This document shows, in pieces, positions 35,035 through 44,555 of a DNA stretch of 64,000 bases. The DNA lies in NCBI GenBank assembly GCA_049279675.1, contig JBAPOP010000162.1, forward strand, positions 82,745 to 146,744, in the 5' to 3' direction. The position numbers and the translations under genes are program-made. Every line of letters starts with the position of its first letter. Within the stretch, counting starts at the first letter, position 1. A model generated the notes under the pieces. The model ran no database searches and had not been told where the DNA came from. It worked only from the letters and a program-made list of their open reading frames with translations. The DNA is from Palsa-147 sp049279675. GTDB taxonomy: Bacteria; Acidobacteriota; Terriglobia; Acidiferrales; UBA7541.

Positions 35035-35207
35035 GCTGGAACTGGGTTCGTGTTCGCCAGCGCGCCTCGCCGTTTCGATTTCTGTGAAGCAAATTCCCGA
35101 AAGATTGCATTTGCGAGCCTTGTGGTGTGCCGGAACGCAGAAGCACTCACGGCGACTTCGTAATTTTATTTATTTCAAGTGAGTTTTCCTGCGCGCCGAT
35201 TTCTAGT

Positions 35208-36389
35208 TCAGCGAATCCAGCCGCCACCGAGGACCTGTTCTCCGGAATAGAACACCGCGGCCTGCCCCGCCGTGATGGCGCGCTGAGGGACATCGAATAC
35301 TACCGTCGCCGAATGATTCGCCATCGGAGTTAGCGTGGCGTCCGCAGGATCATGACGGTGCCGGATTTTCACGCTCGCGCGCACCGGCCCGCTCGGCGCA
35401 TCGAACGGAATCCAATTCACATCGCGGACTTCGCACTGTGTTCCGTGCAATTCATCGTCTTCACCAACGACGACTCGGTTGCGTTCGCGATCGAGCGCGA
35501 CGACGTACAGCGGGCGTCCTACGGCGATGCCGAGGCCCTTCCGCTGTCCGATCGTAAAATGATGCAATCCAGTGTGACGGCCAAGAATTTCGCCATCGGT
35601 CGAGACGATTTCCCCTGTCCCGCTTTCGAGTGGCCGTCCCTGCTCGTTGAGATAGCTGCTGATGAAGCGGACGTAGTTGCCAGTAGGGACAAAGCAGATT
35701 TCCTGGCTCTCGGGCTTCTCAGCAACGGGCAATCGGGATGCGCGCGCGATTTCGCGCACTTCGGCCTTGGTCAGATCGCCCAACGGGAAATCAGTGCGCG
35801 CGAGCTGATCCTGCTGCAAGCCAAACAGAAAATAGGATTGATCTTTCGAGTCGTCGCGCGCCTTCCAAAGCTCCCAACGGTTCGTCTCCGCATTGTGAAC
35901 AATTCGCGCGTAATGCCCGGTAGCCAGCCGGTCAGCCCCGATTTGACGCGCAGTCCGCAACAGCTCGTCGAATTTCACGTGGCTGTTGCAGCTCGAACAT
36001 GGAATCGGCGTTCGGCCTTCGAGATATTCATTAACGAACGGGCGGATTACACTCTCCTCAAATTGCTTTTCGAAGTTCACGACATAAAACGGAAATTCGA
36101 GGTGCTGCGCCACCCGACGTGCATCGTAGACATCGTCTAGCGAGCAGCAGCGATGCGGCGCTGGCCCATCAGCGCCGGCTTGAAGCTCGGGGAGACGCCG
36201 CTGGTTCCAAAGTTGCATCGTGAGGCCGATCACAGCGTGCCCGCGCTGCCGAAGGATCGCTGCAGCCGTCGAGCTGTCCACTCCGCCACTCATCGCGATC
36301 GCAATTGTCGTCGACGCAGGCGCTTCCAGCGTCTTGCTAGCAGAAGCGCCAGCGTCGAAAGGCGCCATAGTTGGTGCGTCGTGATTCAT
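35208..36389 (-). CDS. mnmA: tRNA-specific 2-thiouridylase
   Basis: Thiolates U34 of tRNA-Lys, -Glu and -Gln, using sulfur from IscS. 393 residues; the first 28 are a poorly conserved extension. PP-loop AMSGGVDSSTAAAILRQRG (about 32-50); active cysteines in IPCSSCNSHVKFDEL (first) and ESQEICFVP (second); C-terminal beta-barrel with VFDVPQRAITAGQAAVFY. The start overlaps the iscS stop by four bases (ATGA), a direct sulfur-donor/acceptor pairing. Confidence 0.96.
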   Translation of the reverse strand: MNHDAPTMAPFDAGASASKTLEAPASTTIAIAMSGGVDSSTAAAILRQRGHAVIGLTMQLWNQRRLPELQAGADGPAPHRCCSLDDVYDARRVAQHLEFPFYVVNFEKQFEESVIRPFVNEYLEGRTPIPCSSCNSHVKFDELLRTARQIGADRLATGHYARIVHNAETNRWELWKARDDSKDQSYFLFGLQQDQLARTDFPLGDLTKAEVREIARASRLPVAEKPESQEICFVPTGNYVRFISSYLNEQGRPLESGTGEIVSTDGEILGRHTGLHHFTIGQRKGLGIAVGRPLYVVALDRERNRVVVGEDDELHGTQCEVRDVNWIPFDAPSGPVRASVKIRHRHDPADATLTPMANHSATVVFDVPQRAITAGQAAVFYSGEQVLGGGWIR

Positions 36390-37555
36390 CGAACCGGCGC
36401 GCCCTTTCCGTAAGCTGGAGAAAGCTCGCGAAGATGATCGAGAGCGACGGGGATCACACCGAGAGCGTAATCAATTTCCTCCGCCGTGGTGTCGCGGCCG
36501 AGGCTGAAGCGAACGCTCGAGCGCCCTTCTTCCGGCGACAAGCCGATCGCTTTCAATACATGTGAGGGCTCGACCGCGCCGGATGAGCACGCCGCTCCGG
36601 TCGAACATGCCACACCGCGAAGATCGAGCGCGATGACGAGTGATTCTCCTTCGGCAAATGAAAATGTCATGTTCGAAGTATTCGCAACGCGCATATCGCG
36701 GCGGCCGTTGACGTGGCATTGCGGAATTGCATTCAGCAAAGAATCCTCGAGACGATCACGCAAAATCGCAATGCGAGACGCGTCATCGATCGCAGATCGC
36801 GCTGCGCTTGCGGCCGCGCGTCCCATCCCCACAATGCCCGCAACATTCTCGGTTCCCGGACGGCGGTCGCGTTCGTGATGGCCACCGAAAAGCATCGGCT
36901 CGAGCCGCGTGCCGCTCCTTACGAAAAGCGCGCCAGTTCCTTTGGGGCCGTAAATTTTATGTGCCGATAGCGAGAGCAAATCCGCTCCTAAGCGATTAAC
37001 ACTAATCGGCAGCTTGCCTGCCGTCTGCACGGCGTCCGTGTGAAAATAAATGTCGGCCTCAAGAGCGATTTCGCCAATATCTTCGATCGGCTGGATCGTG
37101 CCCAACTCATTGTTCGCGTGCATCACCGTAATCAGCATCGTCTCCGGGCGCAACGCGCGGCGAACATCTTCGGGATCAACAATTCCTTTTGAACCGACGG
37201 GCAAAAACGTGACATCAATGCCATTCGACTGCAGCTTCTCGCACGCGTGAAGAACTGCGTGATGCTCGATCGCGGATGTGATTACGTGGCGCTTCCCCGC
37301 CGCGCCCCTGACGACTCCAAATATCGCGAGATTGTCAGCCTCAGTCCCCCCGCTCGTAAACACGATTTCCGCCGGCTTCGCGCCAATCAGCGACGCTACT
37401 GATTCGCGCGCATCCTCGATTGCCAACCTCGCCTCTTGCCCCGGCGAATGGATCGAACTCGCATTACCGTATGCGTGCGTGAAATATGGCAGCATGGCGT
37501 CGAGAACTTCCGGAGCCACGGGCGTCGTCGCGTTGTAGTCGAGATAAACTCGCAT
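36386..37555 (-). CDS. iscS: cysteine desulfurase
   Basis: PLP enzyme that takes sulfur from cysteine. 389 residues. N-terminal YLDYNATTPVAPEVLDAM, PLP lysine in SAHKIYGPKGTGALFV, and the catalytic cysteine in the flexible loop CSTGAACSSGAVEPSHVL. Length and loop fit the IscS/NifS group. No iscU, iscA or hscAB is present, and mnmA follows directly, so this copy may serve tRNA thiolation more than Fe-S assembly. Confidence 0.93.
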   Translation of the reverse strand: MRVYLDYNATTPVAPEVLDAMLPYFTHAYGNASSIHSPGQEARLAIEDARESVASLIGAKPAEIVFTSGGTEADNLAIFGVVRGAAGKRHVITSAIEHHAVLHACEKLQSNGIDVTFLPVGSKGIVDPEDVRRALRPETMLITVMHANNELGTIQPIEDIGEIALEADIYFHTDAVQTAGKLPISVNRLGADLLSLSAHKIYGPKGTGALFVRSGTRLEPMLFGGHHERDRRPGTENVAGIVGMGRAAASAARSAIDDASRIAILRDRLEDSLLNAIPQCHVNGRRDMRVANTSNMTFSFAEGESLVIALDLRGVACSTGAACSSGAVEPSHVLKAIGLSPEEGRSSVRFSLGRDTTAEEIDYALGVIPVALDHLRELSPAYGKGAPVR

Positions 37556-37602
37556 AGTCTGGAAGCCGCTATTCGCTGAAGTTTCAGGCCGTCCGATGAT
37601 CC

Positions 37603-37631
37603 AGAATAACTGCCGGGTTCTGAGGGGTCAA
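37603..37631 (-). promoter_or_regulatory. sigma70-like promoter of iscS-mnmA
   Basis: Minus strand: -35 TTGACC (37631-37626), 17-base spacer, -10 TATTCT (37608-37603). Predicted start near 37596, leader about 41 bases. No IscR-type site was recognised. Confidence 0.55.
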
Positions 37632-37729
37632 GCTGAGTGAATTAGGATCATTAGATATTGGCGCGAGTGGGAGGCAAATCGCAGACGAAATGCACCGATT
37701 GCAGTCATCGCACATGTGCCGCTGGTTTT

Positions 37730-37759
37730 CTTGACAAGGATGCGGAGCGTCCGCTAGCG
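37730..37759 (+). promoter_or_regulatory. sigma70-like promoter of the SAM hydrolase gene
   Basis: Perfect -35 TTGACA (37730-37735), 18-base spacer, -10 TAGCGT (37754-37759; three of six). Predicted start about 37766; leader about 50 bases. Confidence 0.45.
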
Positions 37760-37816
37760 TGCTTACAGGGGAATTAACCCGATCACTTTTCGATCGAGAC
37801 CATTCGGGAGAGCGAA

Positions 37817-38614
37817 TTGGCACGACCCATCATTACACTGACCACCGACTACGGCACCGCCGATCATCTTGTCGGCTCGATGAAGGGTGTGATCCTCGGC
37901 ATGAATCCGGAAGCCGAGATTGTGGACATCACGCATTCGGTGGCTCCATACGATGTACTCGACGCCGCGCTCACCATAAATCAAGCATCGCGATATTTCC
38001 CAAATCGCACGATTCACATTGTCGTTGTGGACCCGGGAGTTGGCACCGCGCGCCGGCCTCTTCTTGTCAGCGCCGGCACACAGTTCTATATCGCGCCGGA
38101 CAACGGCGTTCTCTCCCTCGTGTACGAACGCGAGAAGGAATCCGTCACGGTGCGCCACATCACGGCGGAACATTACTTTCTACGCCCGATCAGCAACACG
38201 TTTCACGGCCGCGACATTTTCGCGCCGGTCGGCGGAGCGCTATCGAAAACATGGCAAACCGCGAGTTTTGGCGATGCGATTGAGGACTTCACGCGGCTGA
38301 CTTTGCCGAAGCCGAAAGTGACCGGCAATGTGGTCAAGGGAATCGTGCTCCGTGTCGATGCCTTCGGAAACCTGGTGACCAATCTGACGCCCGAAGATGT
38401 GCCTTCGCTGAGTCTCGGAAACGGCAAAGTAAAGGTGATCGTCGGCAATAAGGAAGTCGCCAAGGTGGCCAAGACATTTGCCGACGGCGCGCCAGGTGAA
38501 CCGATCGCGTTGATTGGTTCAAGCGGCTTTCTCGAATTTGCGGTGAATAAGGGCGACGCCGCAAAGGCACTGAGCGCGAACCGCGGCGCTGAAGTCACCG
38601 TCGAACTGAAGTAA
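37817..38614 (+). CDS. SAM hydrolase / hydroxide adenosyltransferase (DUF62 family)
   Basis: 265 residues. Start TTG 37817 with GGGAG 7 bases upstream. Family landmarks: ITLTTDYGTADHLVGSMKGV, VDITHSVAPYDVLDAA, IHIVVVDPGVGTARRP, FHGRDIFAPVGG and the C-terminal NLVTNLTPEDV. The family splits S-adenosylmethionine with water to adenosine and methionine; some relatives are halogenases (fluorinase, chlorinase), but nothing points to halide use here. Physiological purpose is unclear. Isolated gene with its own promoter and terminator. Confidence 0.92.
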   Translation: MARPIITLTTDYGTADHLVGSMKGVILGMNPEAEIVDITHSVAPYDVLDAALTINQASRYFPNRTIHIVVVDPGVGTARRPLLVSAGTQFYIAPDNGVLSLVYEREKESVTVRHITAEHYFLRPISNTFHGRDIFAPVGGALSKTWQTASFGDAIEDFTRLTLPKPKVTGNVVKGIVLRVDAFGNLVTNLTPEDVPSLSLGNGKVKVIVGNKEVAKVAKTFADGAPGEPIALIGSSGFLEFAVNKGDAAKALSANRGAEVTVELK

Positions 38615-38645
38615 GCGCCTTCCTCAGGCGCTCGTGTTTCCCATT
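38614..38645 (+). terminator. rho-independent-like terminator after the SAM hydrolase gene
   Basis: AGCGCCT (38614-38620), loop TCCTC, AGGCGCT (38626-38632): a perfect 7-bp GC-rich stem starting at the stop codon, followed by CGTGTTTCCC. The T tract is poor, so confidence is moderate. Confidence 0.5.
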
Positions 38646-38682
38646 TCTCTTCCCCGCCGATTCAGCGATCTCCGTTTACGAA

Positions 38683-39543
38683 TTAGCGCGTCAACTCGGC
38701 CACGGCAAGCTGTGCACGCATGCGCGGGTCCATCCAATCTCGCAGTGCGTCCCCAAGTAGATTAAAGGCGAGGACTGCCGTCATCACCGCAAGCGCTGGA
38801 AAGATCACGAGGTGGGGCGCGTCGAAAAGATGGCTGCGGGCGTCGTTCAACATCGCACCCCAGCTCGGCATCGGCGCCAGTACGCCGAGGCCGAGAAAAC
38901 TCAACGTGGATTCGGCGAGGATCGCTCCCGCCATCGCAATCGTTGCTTGCACCAGAACTGGCTGCAAAATGTTCGGTATCAAATGGCGAGCGATGATTCG
39001 CAGATGTGACGCGCCGAGCGAGCGTGCCGCTAGAACGTACTCCATTTCCTTCGCCTGCAAGATTTGCGCACGCGCCAGCCGCGCGTATCCGGCCCATCCC
39101 GTGATGGAGAGCGCCAGAATCACTTTCCCGATGCCTGGCCCGAGAAACGCTGCAAACGCGATTGCCAGCAGGATTCCGGGAAACGAAAGAAATGCGTTGA
39201 TCAGCACGATGTTTACGAAACGATCGAGCCAGCCGCCAAAATAGCCCGCAAGCGAACCGATGGCTAGGCCGACGACGCCGCTAACCAAAACAACGCAGAT
39301 GCTCACGAGCATCGAAACCCGCGCCCCAAATAGCACGCGCGAAAGAATGTCGCGGCCGAGTTGATCCGTGCCCATCCAATGCGAGGCGCTCGGCGCGCTC
39401 AACCGCGTCGCGAGTTCCTGCGCGGAGGGATCGTAAGGAGCGAGCCACGACGCTCCAACCGCGCAAATGATCAGGATGGCCGTCACCGCCAAGCCCCAGC
39501 GGCCAAGCACGCTCTGGCGCAGAAATCGTCGAAGCTCTTTCAT
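38683..39543 (-). CDS. dipeptide/oligopeptide ABC transporter permease (DppC-like)
   Basis: 286 residues from ATG 39543, 10 bases after the DppB-like stop; a longer frame to 39582 lies inside that gene. About six transmembrane segments, the DppC N-terminal extension GRWGLAVTAILIICAVGASWLAPYDP in two parts, and the conserved EAA loop AARSLGASHLRIIARHLIPN. Pairs with the DppB-like protein. No ATPase or binding protein is adjacent. Nickel or antimicrobial-peptide transport is also possible. Confidence 0.92.
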   Translation of the reverse strand: MKELRRFLRQSVLGRWGLAVTAILIICAVGASWLAPYDPSAQELATRLSAPSASHWMGTDQLGRDILSRVLFGARVSMLVSICVVLVSGVVGLAIGSLAGYFGGWLDRFVNIVLINAFLSFPGILLAIAFAAFLGPGIGKVILALSITGWAGYARLARAQILQAKEMEYVLAARSLGASHLRIIARHLIPNILQPVLVQATIAMAGAILAESTLSFLGLGVLAPMPSWGAMLNDARSHLFDAPHLVIFPALAVMTAVLAFNLLGDALRDWMDPRMRAQLAVAELTR

Positions 39544-39553
39544 TCGGAGAGGC

Positions 39554-40480
39554 TCATTCGAATCGCACCCGCGGATCCACAAGCAGATAAACGAAGTCGG
39601 TGAGCAAATTCACGAGCACGTATGAAACGGCAATCAGCAGAATGCACCCCTGCAGCAGCGGATAATCTCGTGCCTCAATCGCCGTAACGGCCAAACGGCC
39701 AATTCCTGGCCACGAAAAAATCGTCTCGGTGACAATCGTACCGGCCAACAACGTGCCGAACTGCAATCCAAGTATCGTCAAAATCGGAATCAGCGCATTT
39801 CGAAACGCGTGACGAAATAGCATCGCAGATTCCGTCAGTCCTTTCGCGCGCGCGGTTCGGACGTAATCGCTCGACAGTTCTTCGATCACAGCAGTCCGAA
39901 CCATCCGCGTCAAAATGGCGGCCAGCGCCGCCCCTAACGTGATTGCAGGCAGGACCAAGTGCGCGAATCCGCCACGGCCCGAGACGGGCAACCAGCCGAG
40001 AATCACCGAAAAAACGAGAATCAACACCGGACCAAGCGCAAAGTTTGGAACCGATAATCCCAGGAGCGTAAAAACACTCACCGCGCGATCCTCCGCGTGA
40101 CCGCGCTTCTGCGCCGCCAGAAGACCCGCCGATATTCCGATCGCGGCGCACGCGAGCAAGGCAACAAATGCGAGTTCAAGCGTCGCCGGATAATGCTCGA
40201 GGATCACGCGCGAAACTGGCCGCTGGTAGCGGAACGACTCGCCCAAGTTTCCTCGAACGACGCCCGTCAAATAGCGCGCGTATTGCGTCGGCAACGGAAG
40301 ATCGAGTCCAAGAGCGTGCCGAAGTTGATTCAAATCTTCGAGGCGCGCCCCCTCGCCAAGCATTTGCTGTACCGGATCACCCGGCACAATGTGCGCGAGC
40401 AGAAACACCATCGTAACGATGAGCCACAGCGCAGGAATCGCGAGCAGGACCCGAAGACCGATGCGGCGCAGGATCGTCAC
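39554..40480 (-). CDS. dipeptide/oligopeptide ABC transporter permease (DppB-like)
   Basis: 308 residues. DppB architecture: N-terminal helix (MTILRRIGLRVLLAIPALWLI), the P-loop-like conserved HIVPGDPVQQMLGEGA, six helices, and the EAA loop DYVRTARAKGLTESAMLFRHAFRNA. Start GTG 40480 overlaps the stop of the CNNM-type gene by four bases (GTGA), so translation of this permease is coupled to that gene. Confidence 0.93.
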   Translation of the reverse strand: MTILRRIGLRVLLAIPALWLIVTMVFLLAHIVPGDPVQQMLGEGARLEDLNQLRHALGLDLPLPTQYARYLTGVVRGNLGESFRYQRPVSRVILEHYPATLELAFVALLACAAIGISAGLLAAQKRGHAEDRAVSVFTLLGLSVPNFALGPVLILVFSVILGWLPVSGRGGFAHLVLPAITLGAALAAILTRMVRTAVIEELSSDYVRTARAKGLTESAMLFRHAFRNALIPILTILGLQFGTLLAGTIVTETIFSWPGIGRLAVTAIEARDYPLLQGCILLIAVSYVLVNLLTDFVYLLVDPRVRFE

Positions 40481-41931
40481 GAGCCCCCGCGGTTCCGAGA
40501 CGGCGACGAACCTTCCGAGGCCGATTGTGCGGCCGACTTAGCCGCGGGCGGCAAACTCGTGGCCCTTTCAGCTTCGCCGCCTGCAACCGGGGCAGATGTG
40601 GAGGCACCTGCCTCGATCGCCTTGATCTTTACGCGCGAGATCCGGCGCCGCTCCATGTCCACGACTGTGAACAGGTATCCATTGGCCTCGAAACTCTCCC
40701 CGCCTCGCGGCAGAAAGCCGAGGCGGCTCAGCACAAATCCGCCGATCGTCTCGTACGCAGAATCGTCCGGAACCGAAATCCCATATTGAGCTTCAAGATC
40801 GCGCACCTTCAGGGCCGCGTCGAAGACGAGCGAACCATCAGGAAGTTTCAGCGGACGCTCCACGACGTCAAATTCGTCGTGAATTTCTCCGACCATCTGT
40901 TCGAGAATATCTTCGAGGGTGATAAGGCCAAGAATACTTCCGAATTCGTCCACCACCATCGCGATTTCAGTCCGGCGCACGCGAAATTCCACCAGCAACT
41001 CGCTCGCTGATTTCGTCTCCGGAACAATCAGAATTTCGCGCCGGTACAGATTTAGATTGAATTCAGTCGAGGCTTGTCCATCTTCCGAGCGCCTCACTCT
41101 CTCGAGCAGCGGCCAAATCAAATCTTTGATATGAACGAATCCAGTCACGTGGTCGAGGGTGCCTTCATACACGGGAATGCGCGAGCGTTGCGTGGTTGCA
41201 AACAACCTCATCGCATCTTCCAGGCTTGCGCTGGCCGAGAGTGCATGAATGTCCGGACGCGGCACCATCAGCTCGCGCGCCTGTACTTGGCTCAGCTCCA
41301 TCGTTGCCTGAATGAACTGCATCTCGGAGGCTTGCAACAGCCCGCGCTCGCGCGCTTGCTCGATCAGGACTTGAAGTTCTTCGGCCGAATGGACCAGCGT
41401 GTGGCTCTGCGCGGCAGGAACTCCGAGGCTGCGCACGAATTTTTCCGCGATGCCGTCGAGGAGATCAATTGCCCAACTGAATGAATTCAAGAACCATTGG
41501 AAGGGTCGCGCAATCAGCAGCGCCACGCGCTCAGCCCGTGCCAGGCTTACGCTCTTCGGAACGAGCTCCCCAAGAATCACCTGTATCGTCGTTAAGAGCC
41601 CAAATGCCACGACAAGCGCGATTCCGTGCGCTGTGACCGATGCCCAATGCTCCGGAACCGCGGCGACAATCGGCCGGATCAGGTTTGAGAGGGTGATCTC
41701 CCCGACATATCCAAGCGCGAGGCTCGCCAGAGTAATTCCCACCTGCACGCCGGAGATCACGCGGCCCAAATCTCCGAGCAGCGCCTCGACGACGCGTGCG
41801 CGAGCGTCTCCCTTCTGAACGAGCTGGCGGACACGTGAAATCCGCACAGCCACAAGAGAGAACTCCACGGCCGCGAAAAAGGCGTTGACGCCGACGAGCG
41901 CCAGAACGCCGAAGAGTTGCAGAAACACCAT
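40477..41931 (-). CDS. CNNM/CorC-HlyC family membrane protein
   Basis: 484 residues from ATG 41931; an in-frame extension to 42048 would cover the divergent intergenic region. N-terminal CNNM (DUF21) domain with four helices (about 1-190), two CBS domains (about 210-340, FVHIKDL and VDEFGSILGLITLEDILEQ) and a C-terminal CorC_HlyC transporter-associated domain (about 385-465). The family is linked to Mg2+ or Co2+ efflux and in some cases called hemolysin C. The C-terminus is Ala/Ser-rich. Coupled to dppB. Confidence 0.9.
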   Translation of the reverse strand: MVFLQLFGVLALVGVNAFFAAVEFSLVAVRISRVRQLVQKGDARARVVEALLGDLGRVISGVQVGITLASLALGYVGEITLSNLIRPIVAAVPEHWASVTAHGIALVVAFGLLTTIQVILGELVPKSVSLARAERVALLIARPFQWFLNSFSWAIDLLDGIAEKFVRSLGVPAAQSHTLVHSAEELQVLIEQARERGLLQASEMQFIQATMELSQVQARELMVPRPDIHALSASASLEDAMRLFATTQRSRIPVYEGTLDHVTGFVHIKDLIWPLLERVRRSEDGQASTEFNLNLYRREILIVPETKSASELLVEFRVRRTEIAMVVDEFGSILGLITLEDILEQMVGEIHDEFDVVERPLKLPDGSLVFDAALKVRDLEAQYGISVPDDSAYETIGGFVLSRLGFLPRGGESFEANGYLFTVVDMERRRISRVKIKAIEAGASTSAPVAGGEAERATSLPPAAKSAAQSASEGSSPSRNRGGS

Positions 41932-42052
41932 CGAAGAAAATTCTAGCAATTTGTGACGCGGAAAAGGAGTATTCCAATGCCCGCTAGTACGAGGATCGTG
42001 ACTCGGTTGCGGCGGGCTTGTTGCGTACGCTAGACTTCGGCGAATCAATTCA

Positions 42053-44539
42053 ATGCAGCGACCGAAACGCTCTCATTTCTTAATCAATTTCGTGGCAGTC
42101 CTTATGCTAGCCGTTGGCTTGTGCCTCCTTGTGGCCTGGTGGTTCACGTGGCGTCCGCTGCCCACGCTAGACGGCACGGTTGAGCTGCCGGAGCTCAAGA
42201 ATTCTGTGACTGTCGACCGCGATTCCTGGAGTATTCCGTGGATACAGGCTAGCTCGATCGAGGATCTCGCGACGGCGCAGGGCTACGTCGTCGCCCAGGA
42301 CAGGCTTTGGCAGATGGATTTGCTGCGTCGCGCGGCCGGCGGCGAGCTTTCCGAGATTTTCGGCAAAATTGCGCTTGATGTGGATCGCGAGAATCGCACT
42401 CTGGGCCTTCGCGTGGCCGCCGACGCGGCCGCTGCGAGGATGGATCCGTTCGCGCGGCAAATCCTCGAAGCATACGCGCGCGGCGTGAATCGCTATATTG
42501 ACGAGCGGCGCGGCCGTCTGCCGATTGAATTTACTGTATTGCGCTACGAGCCACGTGCATGGACCCCTGCCGACACGTTTCTCATCAGCGCCTACATGTG
42601 GAAGACGCTAACCACAACGTGGAAAGCGAAACTGAATCGCGCGCGTATTTCGGCGCTTGTTGGTCCAGAGAGAGCGCGGGACTTGTTCGTGGTGGATTCC
42701 CCGCTCGATCACTACATAGTCGGCGCGCCCGAATTGCATTTGCGTCCGGTTTCCGAAGCAAATCCAGACGTAGCCCCTGCTGCCGCGTTTTCCATCGAGG
42801 GCCTCGAGCCAAGACTTCGCTCGGGCGAATCTGATGTTCCGATCGGATGGCGCTCAACGCGCAATTTCCTATCGCAATTCGAAGAACAGACATCGGAGAT
42901 CATCGGCAGCAACAACTTCGTTGTGAGCGGCGAGCACACCGCTTCCGGAAAGCCGATCCTCGCGAACGACACGCATCTCGCATTCACGATGCCCGGTATT
43001 TGGTACATCGTTCACCTCACAGCGCCGGGTTGGAACGTTGAGGGCTTCACGTTTCCGGGATCGCCGCTGATCGTTATCGGCCACAACGACGATATTGCCT
43101 GGGGATTCACGAATAGCAATGCGACCGTCCAGGACCTTTACGCCGAAAGGCTGAACCCCACCGATCCACTCCAATACCAGGTGAACGGATACTGGATCAA
43201 GGCCACGACGCGTCGCGAAGTGATCCACGTGAAAGGTGAAGATGACGATATTCTCGACGTCGTTCTCACTCGTCACGGACCGATCGTTTCTCGCGATGCC
43301 CCGGAACACGGCGGACACGCCTACGCGCTGCGCTGGACCGCCACCGAACCCGGCGCTCTCGATTTTTCCTATCCATTGCTCGGCGACGCCACCAACTTTT
43401 CTGAATTCCTTCAGACGATTCACAAGATTGCGGGCCCGGGGCAGAACGGCGTTTACGCCGACAAGAACGGCAACATCGGCTATGCCCTCGGCGCATGGAT
43501 TCCCATCAGGAAATCTGGAAATGGCGCGTTGCCCGTGGACGGTTCAACGGACGCCGGCGAATGGAAGGGCTACATCCCGTCCGACGATTTGCCGAAGTTG
43601 CTTAACCCTGAAGGCGGTGTCATCGCAACTGCCAATGCGCGAACGATTGGCCCAGCATACAAATATTTCATCACCGACCGCTGGGCGGGACCCGAGCGCA
43701 CAGCAAGGCTGTATGAACTTCTGACCGGCCGCAGGGACATGCGTCCTGTCGATGCGAACGCGATTCAGAACGACATCGTGAGCGCGCCGGACAATTTTTT
43801 GGCCCGGCATTTGATTGATGCGAGCGAGAAATATCCGCCGAAGAATGCGCGGACGCAAGCATTCATCGACAAGCTGAAAACCTGGGACGGTCGAGCCTCA
43901 GCCGATTCCGTAGAAACGTCTTTCGTCGAGTACACGCGCCATTCACTCATGATCTATCTGCTTCACCCGTTTCTTGTCGGGGACTCGAGCCAGTACGAAC
44001 TCTGGGAACCCGACAGCGAATACAACGAAGTCTGGTGGCGCGACAAAGTCTTCCTCACCTACATCCTGCAAGATCGTCCAGCGGTGTGGCTGCCAAAGGA
44101 ATTCCACAACTACGAAGACCTCCTGATCGAAAGCGCCGATCAGGCCATTCAAGCTCTTGCGGCCGCGAGTCCTGACGGTGATCCCTCCCACGCAAATTGG
44201 GGGAAATTGCACCCGCTCGAAATTCTCCATCCGCTGGGTCAATCGGGAATGCTGCGTGACCTTCTCAGTATCGGCCCGATCGAACAGGGCGGAACGATCG
44301 ACACAATTCGAGCGATGGGCTATCGGCACGGGCCTGCGATGCGCTTCGTGGCGGATCTCTCGGACTTCGACCAATCGCTGATGGAGATTCCCGCAGGCGA
44401 ATCGGGCCAGTACACCAGCCCGCATTATCGCGATCAATTTCCGGAGTGGTTTGCAGGGCGCGGAATACTTGCTCCATTCAGCACCGCTGCCGAGGCGCGC
44501 GTGCGCGCGCACCAATTAGTCCTTGTTCCCGTGCACTGA
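42053..44539 (+). CDS. penicillin acylase family protein (Ntn hydrolase)
   Basis: 828 residues. N-terminal transmembrane/signal segment about 12-32, then an alpha chain opening VDRDSWSIPWIQA. The Ntn-hydrolase serine is Ser286 (GSNNFVVSG), which would become the N-terminus of the beta chain after autocleavage. Other landmarks: NDTHLAFTMPGIWYIVHL, GHNDDIAWGFTNSNATVQD and the late RFVADLSD. The family cleaves amides including acyl-homoserine lactones and penicillins; substrate cannot be read from sequence. A weak TTGCGG-N18-TAGACT precedes it. Confidence 0.93.
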   Translation: MQRPKRSHFLINFVAVLMLAVGLCLLVAWWFTWRPLPTLDGTVELPELKNSVTVDRDSWSIPWIQASSIEDLATAQGYVVAQDRLWQMDLLRRAAGGELSEIFGKIALDVDRENRTLGLRVAADAAAARMDPFARQILEAYARGVNRYIDERRGRLPIEFTVLRYEPRAWTPADTFLISAYMWKTLTTTWKAKLNRARISALVGPERARDLFVVDSPLDHYIVGAPELHLRPVSEANPDVAPAAAFSIEGLEPRLRSGESDVPIGWRSTRNFLSQFEEQTSEIIGSNNFVVSGEHTASGKPILANDTHLAFTMPGIWYIVHLTAPGWNVEGFTFPGSPLIVIGHNDDIAWGFTNSNATVQDLYAERLNPTDPLQYQVNGYWIKATTRREVIHVKGEDDDILDVVLTRHGPIVSRDAPEHGGHAYALRWTATEPGALDFSYPLLGDATNFSEFLQTIHKIAGPGQNGVYADKNGNIGYALGAWIPIRKSGNGALPVDGSTDAGEWKGYIPSDDLPKLLNPEGGVIATANARTIGPAYKYFITDRWAGPERTARLYELLTGRRDMRPVDANAIQNDIVSAPDNFLARHLIDASEKYPPKNARTQAFIDKLKTWDGRASADSVETSFVEYTRHSLMIYLLHPFLVGDSSQYELWEPDSEYNEVWWRDKVFLTYILQDRPAVWLPKEFHNYEDLLIESADQAIQALAAASPDGDPSHANWGKLHPLEILHPLGQSGMLRDLLSIGPIEQGGTIDTIRAMGYRHGPAMRFVADLSDFDQSLMEIPAGESGQYTSPHYRDQFPEWFAGRGILAPFSTAAEARVRAHQLVLVPVH

Positions 44540-44555
44540 GCGCGGAACGTGCCGC

